64,000 nucleotides of DNA, from positions 101,580-165,579 of the forward strand of contig NZ_VRKW01000011.1 of assembly GCF_009746715.1 (NCBI RefSeq), in the 5' to 3' direction. The position numbers and the translations under genes were made by a program. This DNA is from Ketobacter sp. MCCC 1A13808 (GTDB taxonomy: Bacteria; Pseudomonadota; Gammaproteobacteria; Pseudomonadales; Ketobacteraceae). Shown piece by piece: positions 8,191 to 18,265 of this stretch (position 1 is its first letter; every line of letters begins with the position of its first letter). The notes under the pieces were generated by a model. That model was given only the letters and a program-made list of their open reading frames with translations. It made no database searches and was not told the origin of the DNA.

Positions 8191-10446
8191 ATGAATGATG
8201 TGACGGACAGTCAGGAACTGATTATCGAAGGCGCTAGTTGCGGCAGTTGTGTGAACAAAATCGAAACCGCGCTGAAATCCGTATCCGGGGTCGACTATGC
8301 GGAGATGAATCTGGCACAACGAACGGTGACGGTGTCCGGCAGCGTGTCTATCGATCGTCTGGTTTCTGCAGTAGAGAGCGTGGGCTATGGGGCCAAACCG
8401 ATGCAATCGGACACCGTAGCCGACGCCCAGCAGGAGAAGGAAGAATCCGACCAGGCACATTACCGCCGCTTGATGCGCAACGTGTTTCTGGCACTGTCGT
8501 TGGGGGTGCCTTTAATGATCTATGGCTTAGTCACCGGCGATATGAGTGTTTCCACCGGCCCGCAGCGTATGGCCTGGTCAGTTGTGGGTTTGCTGACTTT
8601 GGCCATAATGGCGTTTCCCGGCAGACATTTTTATGTGGGTGCCTGGCATTCTTTCAAAAATCATTCTGCCAATATGGACACCCTGATTGCTTTGGGCACG
8701 GGAACCGCCTGGCTGTATTCCGTTGTGGTGGTATTGTTGCCGCAGGCATTGCCGGAAATGTCACGACATGTCTACTTTGAAGCAACGGCTATGATTATCG
8801 GCTTGATTAACCTGGGGTTGGCGCTTGAATCAAAAGCGAGGGGCCGTACTTCAGAAGCCATTAAGCGTCTGATCGGGTTGCAACCGGACACTGCAAGGGT
8901 GATTCGGGATGGCCACGAAATGGATGTTGCCATAGTGGAGGTGAGACGCGGTGATTCTGTGCGGGTTCGACCGGGGGAGAAGATTCCCGTTGACGGGGAA
9001 GTCATCGAAGGGCAGTCCTCGGTCGATGAGTCGATGTTAACCGGTGAACCGATGCCGGTAGAAAAAGTCCGTGCCGATACCGTCATAGCAGGGACATTAA
9101 ACCGATCCGGTTCAATGGTCTTCACCGCGACGCGGGTAGGTCAGGATACCGCACTGGCACGGATCATTGGCATGGTCAGACGGGCGCAGAATTCCAAACC
9201 GTCGATCGGGCGAATCGCGGATCTGATCGCGGGTTATTTTGTGCCAACGGTGATGATTATTGCCGTTGTGAGTGGTTTGATCTGGTTGAATTTCGGACCC
9301 GATCCACAGGTGGCTTTTGCCATTGTATCGGTGACCACCATTTTGATTATTGCGTGCCCTTGCGCTTTGGGATTGGCTACCCCGATGTCGGTCATGGTGG
9401 GCGTAGGGAAAGCCGCTGAGGCGGGTGTATTAATTCGCAACGGTGAAGCGTTGCAAACGGCGTCCAAAATCAGCGCCATGATTTTAGATAAGACCGGTAC
9501 CATCACCCAGGGTGCACCCAAGATAACCGACATTTTATTGGTGGATGGAGATCGCGCCAGACTATCTGAACGCGAGGTCTTACGATGGGTAGGTAGCCTG
9601 GAGGCCGGCTCGGAACATCCGTTGGCTATCGCCATCGCTGACAGTGTCAAAGAAAAGAATATTAATTTGTCGAGTGTGAACGGGTTTAATGCGATTAGCG
9701 GGCAGGGCGTTGAAGGCATCTGCGAACACAGGCGCTTGCTGTTCGGAAATGAAAAATTGATGCGCGTGCACAACATTGACATCGATTCTTTTACCGAACC
9801 GGCTCAACGTCTGGCTTCAGCCGCAAAAACACCTATTTACTTTGCGGTGGACGACAAATTAGCGGCGATTATTGCGGTATCTGATCCGGTCAAAGCCGAC
9901 TCCATTGAGGCTATTCGCCGATTACAGCGCAATAGAATTCGGGTGCTGATGCTGACTGGAGATAATCGCGCCACGGCCAAAGCGGTGGCTAATCAGGTTG
10001 GTATAACCGAATTTGTTGCAGAAGTTTTACCGGAAGATAAAGCGGCTAAAATCATCGAATTGCAGAATGAAGGTGAAATCGTCGGTATGACCGGAGACGG
10101 TATCAATGATGCGCCGGCATTGGCTCAGGCGAACGTCGGGTTTGCGATTGGCACGGGAACCGATGTGGCCATTGAAAGTGCGGACATTACGCTAATGCGC
10201 GGGTCGTTGCATGGGTTGGCGGATGCGATCGCGGTCAGTAAAGCCACGTTAAGAAACATCAAGCAGAACCTGTTTGGCGCTTTTATTTATAATGTGGCTG
10301 GCATTCCGGTAGCAGCGGGGCTTTTGTATCCGCTAACAGGCATGCTGTTGAGCCCGGTAATCGCTGGTGCGGCCATGGCTTTTTCATCCGTGACCGTGGT
10401 GACCAATGCCAACCGCTTGCGTTTTTTCAAGCCAGCAGCGCATTGA
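8191..10446 (+). CDS. copA: Cu+-exporting P1B-type ATPase (cluster 1)
   Basis: Inner-membrane copper(I) pump of 751 residues. One N-terminal HMA domain is present (residues 6-70) with the metal site 'GASCGSC'. Eight membrane helices are expected, with the Cu+-site motif CPC in '[18 protein letters not shown]' near residue 388. The catalytic core has 'DKTGTIT' (phosphorylated Asp near 433), 'SGSEHPLA'-type HP site ('AGSEHPLA'), 'MLTGDN' and 'GDGINDAP'. All catalytic motifs are intact. It lies 15 bases after the DUF411 gene and 26 bases before a cupredoxin gene. The order DUF411, ATPase, cupredoxin recurs, more loosely, in cluster 2. The symbol is shared by convention with the multicopper oxidase CopA, an unrelated protein. 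Confidence 0.93.
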   Translation: MNDVTDSQELIIEGASCGSCVNKIETALKSVSGVDYAEMNLAQRTVTVSGSVSIDRLVSAVESVGYGAKPMQSDTVADAQQEKEESDQAHYRRLMRNVFLALSLGVPLMIYGLVTGDMSVSTGPQRMAWSVVGLLTLAIMAFPGRHFYVGAWHSFKNHSANMDTLIALGTGTAWLYSVVVVLLPQALPEMSRHVYFEATAMIIGLINLGLALESKARGRTSEAIKRLIGLQPDTARVIRDGHEMDVAIVEVRRGDSVRVRPGEKIPVDGEVIEGQSSVDESMLTGEPMPVEKVRADTVIAGTLNRSGSMVFTATRVGQDTALARIIGMVRRAQNSKPSIGRIADLIAGYFVPTVMIIAVVSGLIWLNFGPDPQVAFAIVSVTTILIIACPCALGLATPMSVMVGVGKAAEAGVLIRNGEALQTASKISAMILDKTGTITQGAPKITDILLVDGDRARLSEREVLRWVGSLEAGSEHPLAIAIADSVKEKNINLSSVNGFNAISGQGVEGICEHRRLLFGNEKLMRVHNIDIDSFTEPAQRLASAAKTPIYFAVDDKLAAIIAVSDPVKADSIEAIRRLQRNRIRVLMLTGDNRATAKAVANQVGITEFVAEVLPEDKAAKIIELQNEGEIVGMTGDGINDAPALAQANVGFAIGTGTDVAIESADITLMRGSLHGLADAIAVSKATLRNIKQNLFGAFIYNVAGIPVAAGLLYPLTGMLLSPVIAGAAMAFSSVTVVTNANRLRFFKPAAH

Positions 10447-10472
10447 CGTGAATTCTAAAACAGGAGCAAGCG

Positions 10473-10826
10473 ATGTGGTGGGTTAATGTAGCGAGTATTT
10501 TGCTGGTTGTTTTGATTGTCTGGTGGTTCTGGTTATACAAACCGAAGGGAGCGAAACTCAGCGATCAGAGCACCGTTATCGTGGTTGATAAGGGGATTTA
10601 CACGCCAGCTTACCTAAAATTGCGATCAAACCAGCCTGTGACACTGACCTTTTTGCGAAAAGACACCTCACCCTGTGCGGAAATGATTGTTATACCCGAG
10701 CTGGATTTCAGCGCATCGTTACCGGTGGGAAAAGAAAAAACGATACAGTTACCGGCAATGGAAAAGGGAGAATACCATTTCCATTGTCAGATGCAGATGT
10801 ATCGTGGCCGGCTCGAAGTCGTATGA
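10473..10826 (+). CDS. Membrane-anchored cupredoxin-like protein (cluster 1)
   Basis: 117 residues: one N-terminal membrane helix ('VASILLVVLIVWWFWLY'), then a cupredoxin fold facing the periplasm. Likely copper ligands are the Cys in 'DTSPCAEMIV' and the cluster 'YHFHCQMQMYRG'. It belongs to the Cupredoxin_1 group often encoded after Cu+ ATPases, where it may receive exported copper; that role is inferred from context. AGGAG precedes the ATG. It is the last gene of cluster 1, and only 15 bases separate it from the convergent HD-GYP gene, so any terminator must be very compact. A same-length paralogue is at 48286-48639. Confidence 0.85.
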   Translation: MWWVNVASILLVVLIVWWFWLYKPKGAKLSDQSTVIVVDKGIYTPAYLKLRSNQPVTLTFLRKDTSPCAEMIVIPELDFSASLPVGKEKTIQLPAMEKGEYHFHCQMQMYRGRLEVV

Positions 10827-10841
10827 TAGGGGCCTGAGTCG

Positions 10842-11858
10842 TTAGCCACCCGCCGATTCCTGCGTGTTTTCAGCCCAACGGGTTTTGATATCGAGGATAG
10901 ATTCTATTTCCTGTTCCAATAGTAATACCAGGGCAGGATCAAAGTGCTTTCCGCTCTGTTCCCGTATGTAGTCCAGAGCCGCTTCCACGGTCCAGGCTTC
11001 TTTGTAAGGGCGTTTACTGGTCAAGGCATCGAAGACATCCGCCAGAGCGACTATACGCGCTTCTATTGGAATGTTTTCTCCATACAGCCCATCGGGGTAT
11101 CCGCTGCCGTCCCATTTTTCGTGGTGACGCAATGCCACTGTACGAGCCATTTGTAAAAGCGGAAAATCACTTCCCCCCAGAATCTCCGCACCAATAACGG
11201 GATGCCGCTTCATGATTTCGAATTCTTGGTTAGTAAGCTTGCCTGGTTTGAGCATAATGGCATCGGAAATACCGATTTTGCCAATATCATGCATGGGAGC
11301 GGCATTCAGTAAATTCTCTGCCTGCTCTTGAGTAAAACCGAATGCCTTCGCCAGTACGTAAGAGTAGTGACTCATGCGCATTACGTGCAGACCGGTCTCA
11401 TTATCTTTGTATTCAGCGGCGCGCCCTAATTTCTGTATGATCTGCAAACGGGTCGACTTCAACTCTTCGGCATGAACCAAGGATAAATGAGTTTTCACCC
11501 GCGCTTTCACAATGGCGGGACTTAAAGGTTTGGTAATATAGTCCACTCCCCCCGCATCAAAGCCGGTGGTTTCATCCACTTCATCTTTTAATGCCGTGAC
11601 AAAAATAACCGGAATGCGATTGGTTGCAGTATTGGCTTTTAACCGGGTGCAGGTTTCAAACCCATTCAGGTGCGGCATCATAACATCCAGCAGGATGAGA
11701 TTCGGGTTTTCTTTGGCCGCCAGCACAATGGCCTCTTCGCCACTTTTGGCAAAGGCCAGCTGATAGGAGTCCTGTAGCATTAACTTCAATACCCGAAGAT
11801 TAGTGGGTTCGTCGTCAACGACCAGAATCTTGGGGCGATGGTTAAGTAGACTTTCCAC
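10842..11858 (-). CDS. Response regulator with HD-GYP phosphodiesterase domain
   Basis: 338 residues. The N-terminal receiver domain (about 9-125) has 'DDEPTN', the phospho-acceptor in 'LILLDVMMP' and the conserved Lys in 'YITKPLSP'. The C-terminal HD-GYP domain (about 145-330) has 'HVMRMSHYS', 'HDIGKIGI' and 'HHEKWDGSGYPDGL', so catalytic metal ligands are present. Family members hydrolyse cyclic di-GMP. The start is a GTG at 11858. It follows the hybrid kinase gene by 5 bases in the same direction, so the two form a likely phosphorelay pair that changes c-di-GMP in response to the kinase signal. Confidence 0.92.
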   Translation of the reverse strand: MESLLNHRPKILVVDDEPTNLRVLKLMLQDSYQLAFAKSGEEAIVLAAKENPNLILLDVMMPHLNGFETCTRLKANTATNRIPVIFVTALKDEVDETTGFDAGGVDYITKPLSPAIVKARVKTHLSLVHAEELKSTRLQIIQKLGRAAEYKDNETGLHVMRMSHYSYVLAKAFGFTQEQAENLLNAAPMHDIGKIGISDAIMLKPGKLTNQEFEIMKRHPVIGAEILGGSDFPLLQMARTVALRHHEKWDGSGYPDGLYGENIPIEARIVALADVFDALTSKRPYKEAWTVEAALDYIREQSGKHFDPALVLLLEQEIESILDIKTRWAENTQESAGG

Positions 11859-11863
11859 AGCTA

Positions 11864-14800
11864 TTAAACCTCTGTGAGTTGGATATGGAGTTGATTTAAT
11901 CGGTCGATGGCAACCTCGAAGTCAAAATCGTTCAGCGCTGCTTCCAGTGCTTTTACCTGTTCACCCGGTATCAAGGACGCACTGTGAGTGATGATAGCTA
12001 GCGCCTGGTCATCGCACTGATTGAGGCGGGCTGCCTGCAGTAGTCTGTTCACTGCATCGATCAGTGAACCCTTATCTACCCCGGCGTCTGCATTTTCGGT
12101 GACCGGTGAAATTTCTTTGCAAAGGTTTTCCAGCTCGGGTTTGAGCCGTTTGATCAGGTCTTTCAGCGATGCAATACTGTTACTTACTGTGTTGAAGCTT
12201 GCTGTCTTACAGCCTTCTTCGAGGCGCGACAGCAGCGGCAGAAAGCTGACCAGTGCCAGGTTACCACTCAGGCCGTTGAGCCGGTGAGCGTGCTGCTTCA
12301 AAGTGCCATAGTCTGCGCGTTCAAGCAGTTGATGAAATTCGTGAACGTCGGCATCGAACTGATTTACAAATACAAAAAGCTCTTTTGTATAAGTACTTAA
12401 ATTACCCCATAGGGCAATACCTTTATCGCGATCGAATATCTGTGCAGTTGACCCATTGGCCGGTTGCGTTTCCGGGAGACTGGCGTAACTGAGATTCATC
12501 ACCCGTGCGATTTCCACCTGCAGATAGTCAACGTCAACCGGTTTACTACAAAAGCCATTCATACCGGCGTCCCGGGCTGCTTTTTTATCTTCATCCAACA
12601 CGCTTGCTGTCATGGCAATAATAGGCATGTTGTTGTGTCTGGGTAGCTTACGAATACGCTGACAGGCCGTAAGTCCATCCATTTTTGGCATCTGTACGTC
12701 CATCAGAATCAAATCGAATTCAGTGGTTTTTACCTGCTGTAAAGCTTGTTCGCCATCGCTTGCGCAGGTGACCCGGTGTTTGGCTGACTCCAGAATGAGT
12801 TTTAATAGCGTGATATTCTGCGGAACATCGTCCACCACCAGTATGTGCAGCGGTGGCAACTCGGTCTGCTGAATAAAATGCTCGGGTATCGGGTTTTCGC
12901 CTTTTTGGAGCGGCAGAGTAAAACTGAAACAGCTGCCTTCACCTGGTTTACTTTGTGCTGAAATCCTGCCGCCCATCAATTCGACCAGCTGTTTGCTGAT
13001 TGTGGTGCCCAGCCCGGTGCCACCGAAGCGTCGGTCCATGGAGGAATCTGCTTGGGTGAAAGGATCAAAGATCGCTTCAATTCTTTCTGCATCAATACCG
13101 ATGCCGGTATCGGTAACACGAAATTCAACCCACTGATCACGCAGGGGCGTAACGTCGACACTGACTGTACCTTGCTCCGTGAATTTAACGGCATTACCGA
13201 TCAGGTTCATAAGCACCTGACGAATCCGGTCCGGTGCACCTTGATAGAATTCATCCAGCGTTTCGTCAATATGCATTTCCAGTGTCAGGCCCTTATTGCG
13301 GGCCTGAATCCAGAGCGTTGACACCACCGAATCGATCAGACCGGAGAGGGAAAAATCACGCAACTCCAGCGTCATTTTTCCTTTCTCTAATTTGGCGCTA
13401 TCCAGAATGTCATCCAGTAGATGCAGTAGCGAGCGGGCTGAACCGCGCAAGGTTGATAGATATTTGTTCTGATCGGCGTCCAGTTTGGTGGTCATTAAAA
13501 TATCGCTGAAACCGATAATTGCATTCATGGGTGTGCGGATTTCGTGGCTCATATTGGCAAGAAATGCACTGCGAGCCAAGGCAGCCTGTTCCGCTTTCAC
13601 TTTGGCGTTGATCAACTCTATGTCGAGTTCTTTCCTTGCGGTGATATCCATAATGAAGCCATCCAGCCAGGCAATGCCGCCGTCTTCATTTAATACGTTG
13701 CCGCCATTGTCCTGCACCCAGCGTACAGTGCCATCGCGGTGAATAATGCGGTATTCCAGATTGAACGGCGCGGAGTCTGCTTCCGGTTGTCGCACCAGCG
13801 CCAGATCGTCGGGGTGAATTAATTCGGCAAAGCTGCGTTTGGGATTGGGTAGGCTGAAATCCCGGGCAGGATAACCGGTAATGCGCTGGATGGCATCACT
13901 GATGAACAGCATTTCCCAGGATTCCGAGCTTAAGCAGCGATACGCAGCACCGGGGATATTGCCGATGAGTGAACGAAAGCGAGCTTCGTTTTCCTTTAAT
14001 TCGCTCTCCATCGCCAGCTGATCACGAATATCCGTCATGAAACCGACGTATAGGCTTTCCTGGGGCAGTTTGACGTGCCCGATTGCCAGCCGGACCGGAA
14101 TTCGCTCACCATTTTGGTGTAGCGCTTCCGTTTGGCGACCGATACCGATGAGTTTGTGAATATGGGTTTCCAGATAAGTTTCTATATCCCCGCTGGCCAT
14201 TTCACTAGGGGTATCCGGCATCAGCCGATTGATACTCTGCCCGAGCAACTGGTCGTGCTTCCAGCCAACAAGGTCTTCGGTGGCCGGGTTGGCTCCCACT
14301 ATGATGCCTTTGGAGTTAATGATGACGATAGCGTCCACTGCGGTTTGCAGAATTGCCGTTAGTCGCTTTTCATTGTCGGTGACGGTCTGATGTAAACGGC
14401 GATAACGCAATAGCAGATCCACCGCAACCACCAGGCAAGTAATCATGATGGTGATGAGGGAAACGCCGATGGCGAGCAGGTTGGCCTGATTATCTGAATT
14501 GGGCATATATTCAAAACCGGCGGGCGGCACAAAGCGCGCTGCCGCCATACCGGTATAATGCATCGCTGCGATAGCCAGCCCCATGACCACGCCTCCGGCA
14601 ATATCAGCACCGGCCTTCGATAGCTTGAGTTGTTTCAGGTTGCGGATAGCGGCCCGTGTCCATAAGGCGACAAACGCCAGCAATACCGCCACCAACACCG
14701 AGACCGAAAATATCCACGGATCGTAGCGTAAGGCCGGTGCCATGACCATACCGCTCATGCCGATGTAATGCATGGAGCCGATACCGGCGCCCATCAAGAC

Positions 14801-15181
14801 GCCCCCGGTAAGCAACTGGGTAAAGGTGATCTGTTGCTTGCTGTTGAGTTGGAGGGCGACTACAGAGGCCGCGACACTGGGAATCATCGACAGGAAAGTC
14901 AGCGTCAGGTCGTATTCCACCGGTGTGCACAAATCGAAAGCCAGCATACCAATAAAATGCATGGCCCAGACGCCACCCCCTTGAGCCAGACTGCCGGTAA
15001 ACAGGGTGATGCCCCGTTGTTGCTGGTTGATCGTCGAGCGGGCCTGACTGGATAGATGCAAGGCCATGGAGGACGTGAAAATAGCAATCAACACCGACAG
15101 CACCACCAGCCCCGGAGAAAAATCGCCGTAGATAAGCAAGTTGTCCGGGGGATAACTAAATAGTTGGAACAGCCAGTCCAT
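11864..15181 (-). CDS. MHYT-PAS-PAS hybrid sensor histidine kinase with receiver and HPt domains
   Basis: 1105 residues. Residues 1-250 form an integral MHYT sensor with repeated 'MHFIGM', 'MHYIGM' and 'MHYTGM' motifs, proposed in this family to bind copper and sense a gas or redox signal. Two PAS domains follow (about 270-390 and 395-510), then HisKA ('FLANMSHEIRTPMNAIIGFS'), HATPase ('GTGLGTTISKQLVELMGG'), a receiver ('FDLILMDVQMPKMDGL') and a C-terminal HPt domain ('HAHRLNGLSGNL'). It is a complete internal phosphorelay. The HD-GYP regulator gene follows directly. The closeness to a copper cluster is interesting given the MHYT sensor, but no functional link is shown. Confidence 0.92.
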   Translation of the reverse strand: MDWLFQLFSYPPDNLLIYGDFSPGLVVLSVLIAIFTSSMALHLSSQARSTINQQQRGITLFTGSLAQGGGVWAMHFIGMLAFDLCTPVEYDLTLTFLSMIPSVAASVVALQLNSKQQITFTQLLTGGVLMGAGIGSMHYIGMSGMVMAPALRYDPWIFSVSVLVAVLLAFVALWTRAAIRNLKQLKLSKAGADIAGGVVMGLAIAAMHYTGMAAARFVPPAGFEYMPNSDNQANLLAIGVSLITIMITCLVVAVDLLLRYRRLHQTVTDNEKRLTAILQTAVDAIVIINSKGIIVGANPATEDLVGWKHDQLLGQSINRLMPDTPSEMASGDIETYLETHIHKLIGIGRQTEALHQNGERIPVRLAIGHVKLPQESLYVGFMTDIRDQLAMESELKENEARFRSLIGNIPGAAYRCLSSESWEMLFISDAIQRITGYPARDFSLPNPKRSFAELIHPDDLALVRQPEADSAPFNLEYRIIHRDGTVRWVQDNGGNVLNEDGGIAWLDGFIMDITARKELDIELINAKVKAEQAALARSAFLANMSHEIRTPMNAIIGFSDILMTTKLDADQNKYLSTLRGSARSLLHLLDDILDSAKLEKGKMTLELRDFSLSGLIDSVVSTLWIQARNKGLTLEMHIDETLDEFYQGAPDRIRQVLMNLIGNAVKFTEQGTVSVDVTPLRDQWVEFRVTDTGIGIDAERIEAIFDPFTQADSSMDRRFGGTGLGTTISKQLVELMGGRISAQSKPGEGSCFSFTLPLQKGENPIPEHFIQQTELPPLHILVVDDVPQNITLLKLILESAKHRVTCASDGEQALQQVKTTEFDLILMDVQMPKMDGLTACQRIRKLPRHNNMPIIAMTASVLDEDKKAARDAGMNGFCSKPVDVDYLQVEIARVMNLSYASLPETQPANGSTAQIFDRDKGIALWGNLSTYTKELFVFVNQFDADVHEFHQLLERADYGTLKQHAHRLNGLSGNLALVSFLPLLSRLEEGCKTASFNTVSNSIASLKDLIKRLKPELENLCKEISPVTENADAGVDKGSLIDAVNRLLQAARLNQCDDQALAIITHSASLIPGEQVKALEAALNDFDFEVAIDRLNQLHIQLTEV

Positions 15182-15351
15182 AAAACGCCTGCGGGTTACT
15201 TCACACCAAAAAGTCTAGTCGAATCGAGCTGATTTGCCGGACCAGGTGGCCAAAATGGCAATATTTAACGTCTATAACCAGTAAAAGATAAGATTTACCG
15301 GCAAGCAAACTTATTTAGTCGTGTTTTTGCCGGTTCGACACCGACGCAGGG

Positions 15352-16854
15352 CTACGAATAGATATGATGTATGCCGGAGGGCGTGGGATCGATGGCTTCG
15401 GCGTTTAGCTGTTCCAATATGTGATCGAGCGTTTTTGAAATCCGGGCGGCATTTTTAACCATTGAGATTTTAGGCCAGGTGCTGCGCATTCCAACATCCG
15501 TTAAATTTTCAATTTCCCCCTCTTTGAATTCAAACAGCGCCTGCTTCCAGGTGAAATCGGATTGCTTCAGCAGAATGTTAATATCTCCCAGGTAATTCTG
15601 ATCCAGCATACGGCTTAAATAGGCAATTTGAGCGGCAATCCGGCTACCCATCTCACCCCCGCGATCAAAAAAACGTTCGGACGTGATCAGGGATTCATTC
15701 AGTAGCCGAAACAAGGATTGCGATACCGTAGTGGGCAGCCCTTTGCTTTTGCGTAGCTTGGTATCCTTAACGAAAGGGAGGACAAACGGATTGATTAAAC
15801 TAACAATAAAATGGTTAACACCGTATAGGCGCATTAGTCGCTTAGCCGGTAAATCCCCGGACACCGATCCGTCGACCCAGCGTCGGGTGGCAAGATAAGG
15901 GCGCGGCTTGCCGTCGAAACCTTTCGCATACAATCGTTCAGGAGGGATTACGCCGGGGATGCTGGACGACGCAGAAACCGCAGATCGGATATACACGTTG
16001 GGCGATGTGATGGCGTTCATCAAGCGCGAGTTTTGGTGTTTTTCGGCTGCAGAAATGGAAATGTTAATATAGCGACCGGTGTGCTCGAAGGCTTCCTGGA
16101 ATGTAATGTCCTTGGGAATGACTTCATCCTGAAAGCGCTCCCTGGACGCACGTGCTTCGGCTGCGGTCAGCTTGCCAGTCAGTGAACCCAACAGGGGTGT
16201 GTTGCTGGTCTCGATATAACGCTTTTGTGAAAAATAGCCTGACTTTAACTCTTCATCAGTATGAATACCCAGTTGAGCTGAAACGATGGAGCCGGCACTG
16301 GCGCCGGAAATGACGTTCGGCAGCAGATCATGATCAATCAATTCCTGCACGACGCCATGGTGAAAATAAATCAGCCCGGCACCACCACTAAGTAGTAAAG
16401 CAGAACGGCCGTAACAATGACTGGCACGGCGAAAAAAATCCAGCTTTTCGGCATGGGAGATTATTTTTTCCGGGCAATGGTAAATGTACATCAACGACTC
16501 TGAAATGGTTTCAACATAGTCGTCGATTAATTCTTTGGTACCGCACTTGGAGCGCATATACAGGATGGGTTGCCCCATGCCACCCATATTACCGTGCACG
16601 CCTTCGTTCAGTGCGTAGAGCAGCTCGCGGTAGGCGCCGTTGGCAAGGCATTGTCTGAGCAAAGTCAGGCGCGATTTTATTTCGGTGTAATCATAAAGCC
16701 GGGATTTATCAATCCGGCGCCAGTCTTCGGCCCCGGACAGCGCATCATGTTGTTGCGCCAGTTGCAGCCAGTCGCGGTAGCGTTTAACCGCGTCCATCTG
16801 CTTTTCCAGTTGTCGTAAATTCGATTTAGAGGACAAGATGCTCACTGCTTGCAT
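15352..16854 (-). CDS. Patatin-like phospholipase/lipase with DUF3336 domain
   Basis: 500 residues. The N-terminal DUF3336 region (about 15-150) is the one found before patatin in triacylglycerol lipases. The patatin domain has the oxyanion loop 'SGGAGLIYFHHG' (about 156-167), the nucleophile elbow 'GASAG' with Ser186, and the second dyad residue Asp328 in 'WVDGS'. The dyad is intact, so an active acyl hydrolase of the cytoplasm or membrane surface is likely. The ATG at 16854 has GGGGTAAT just upstream. It is monocistronic, with about 170 non-coding bases before the kinase gene. Confidence 0.9.
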   Translation of the reverse strand: MQAVSILSSKSNLRQLEKQMDAVKRYRDWLQLAQQHDALSGAEDWRRIDKSRLYDYTEIKSRLTLLRQCLANGAYRELLYALNEGVHGNMGGMGQPILYMRSKCGTKELIDDYVETISESLMYIYHCPEKIISHAEKLDFFRRASHCYGRSALLLSGGAGLIYFHHGVVQELIDHDLLPNVISGASAGSIVSAQLGIHTDEELKSGYFSQKRYIETSNTPLLGSLTGKLTAAEARASRERFQDEVIPKDITFQEAFEHTGRYINISISAAEKHQNSRLMNAITSPNVYIRSAVSASSSIPGVIPPERLYAKGFDGKPRPYLATRRWVDGSVSGDLPAKRLMRLYGVNHFIVSLINPFVLPFVKDTKLRKSKGLPTTVSQSLFRLLNESLITSERFFDRGGEMGSRIAAQIAYLSRMLDQNYLGDINILLKQSDFTWKQALFEFKEGEIENLTDVGMRSTWPKISMVKNAARISKTLDHILEQLNAEAIDPTPSGIHHIYS

Positions 16855-17003
16855 GATGATTACCCCGTGGTTGCGGCCAGGTCGTAGTGGTTTGCTTACG
16901 TTAGGTTATAACATGGGATTTTGAAAAGGCAGGGGTGAATAGTGTAAGCTTGCGTTTCTTTTTTACTCCCCAATATGAATTTTTTATTACCAATCACAAT
17001 TTT

Positions 17004-18140
17004 ATGAATTGCAGACTGTTAACGAACGCGGTTCTTTGCTGTTTTAGTACCGTTCTATGGGCCGCTGATGAACAAGATCCGGTACCTGTATTCAAAACGG
17101 AATCTTTTAGCCGCGAAACCGATAAAATCCGGCAGATCCCGTTGCCGGCCATGGTCGCTGCTGACCCGGAATGGGATTGGCTTCGACTCGACTCCGGTGA
17201 ATGGTTGAAAGGCGATTTGCGTGGCATGGAACGGGATGAGGTGGATTTTGATAGCGACGAACTGGGGGTGCTGTCCCTGGATTGGGATGATATTAAAGCC
17301 ATTTATAGTCACCGGCCAATGTCGATCATGCTGAGTGACGGGTCCACGCTTGTGGGCATCATGCGCAGTAAAGGCGATAAGGTCACCATGATCGGGCCGG
17401 ACCAGGAGCTGGAGCTGAGTGATATTATCGGTGTCGCGGTGGGCATCCCTAAAGAGCGGGAATTATGGACCGGGAATGTGGCGGTGGGCATGAGCCTGCG
17501 TGGCGGCAATGTTGAGCAGAGTGATGTGGATGTATCCACCCGCTTTACTCGGCGTACGGCTCATAGCACGGTACGTTTGTCCTATGTGGGCAATTTTACC
17601 AAGACCAATGACATTGAAACCGCCAATGACCATCTTGCCGATGCCACTTATGACTATCGCCTGAATAAGGATTGGTTCTTACGCCCGTTCGGAATGGAAT
17701 ATTATCAGGACCCGTTTCAGAATATTGATAGCCAGTGGAAATTCAGTGTCGGGGCCGGTTATTACATTATCGATAACAATGATATTTTGTGGACCGTTGC
17801 GGCGGGGCCGGGTTACCAGGAAACGCGCTACAATACCGTGCCCGCCGGTGACGATCTGGATAGTCATTCCGGTACCTTCCAAATCAGTTCAGAATATGAT
17901 CAGGATTTGACCGATGATGTCGATTTGTATTGGCTCTACGAATTTACCGCCAGTAACGATGCAACCGGACGCGGCAAGCACCACGCCGAAGTCGCGCTGG
18001 ATATCGATCTGATATCGGATATCGATTTTCGCATCGCAGCCTATTTCGACCACATCGACCGGCCTCAGCCGGATGATGACGGGGTCATCCCGGACAACTC
18101 GGACTATCGGTTAACCGTGGGCTTAAACTACGATTTATGA
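17004..18140 (+). CDS. DUF481 outer-membrane beta-barrel protein
   Basis: About 378 residues from the chosen ATG, which gives a normal signal peptide ending 'VLWAA'. The frame is open upstream to a GTG at 16935 preceded by AGGCAGG, so a longer start remains possible. An N-terminal small beta domain ('GEWLKGDLRGMERDEVDFDS', 'MSIMLSDGSTLVGIM') precedes a C-terminal DUF481 (YdiY-like) barrel with 'DATYDYRLNKDWFLRPFGME' and a C-terminal strand ending 'LTVGLNYDL'. DUF481 proteins are outer-membrane proteins of mostly unknown function, some salt- or acid-induced. It appears monocistronic. Confidence 0.8.
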   Translation: MNCRLLTNAVLCCFSTVLWAADEQDPVPVFKTESFSRETDKIRQIPLPAMVAADPEWDWLRLDSGEWLKGDLRGMERDEVDFDSDELGVLSLDWDDIKAIYSHRPMSIMLSDGSTLVGIMRSKGDKVTMIGPDQELELSDIIGVAVGIPKERELWTGNVAVGMSLRGGNVEQSDVDVSTRFTRRTAHSTVRLSYVGNFTKTNDIETANDHLADATYDYRLNKDWFLRPFGMEYYQDPFQNIDSQWKFSVGAGYYIIDNNDILWTVAAGPGYQETRYNTVPAGDDLDSHSGTFQISSEYDQDLTDDVDLYWLYEFTASNDATGRGKHHAEVALDIDLISDIDFRIAAYFDHIDRPQPDDDGVIPDNSDYRLTVGLNYDL

Positions 18141-18265
18141 GCACGATATATAAATATGACATAGTACCGGCTCTGCTCATTAACTAGATCACCAGATTGT
18201 AGCCGCGGTTATGCTAAGATCGGGCAAAATCAATTGGGCGGTTATGAGCAAGGGAGTGTCGTCTG

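Noticed and set aside
15297..15334. 8-bp inverted repeat (ACCGGCAA / TTGCCGGT) between the kinase and patatin genes
   Set aside because: Could be a terminator for the patatin gene, but the loop is 22 bases and no good T run follows on the minus strand, so it was not listed as a feature.
15325..15345. GGTTCGACACC-like word resembling a tRNA T-loop
   Set aside because: The flanking bases do not pair into a T-arm and no acceptor or anticodon arm is present.
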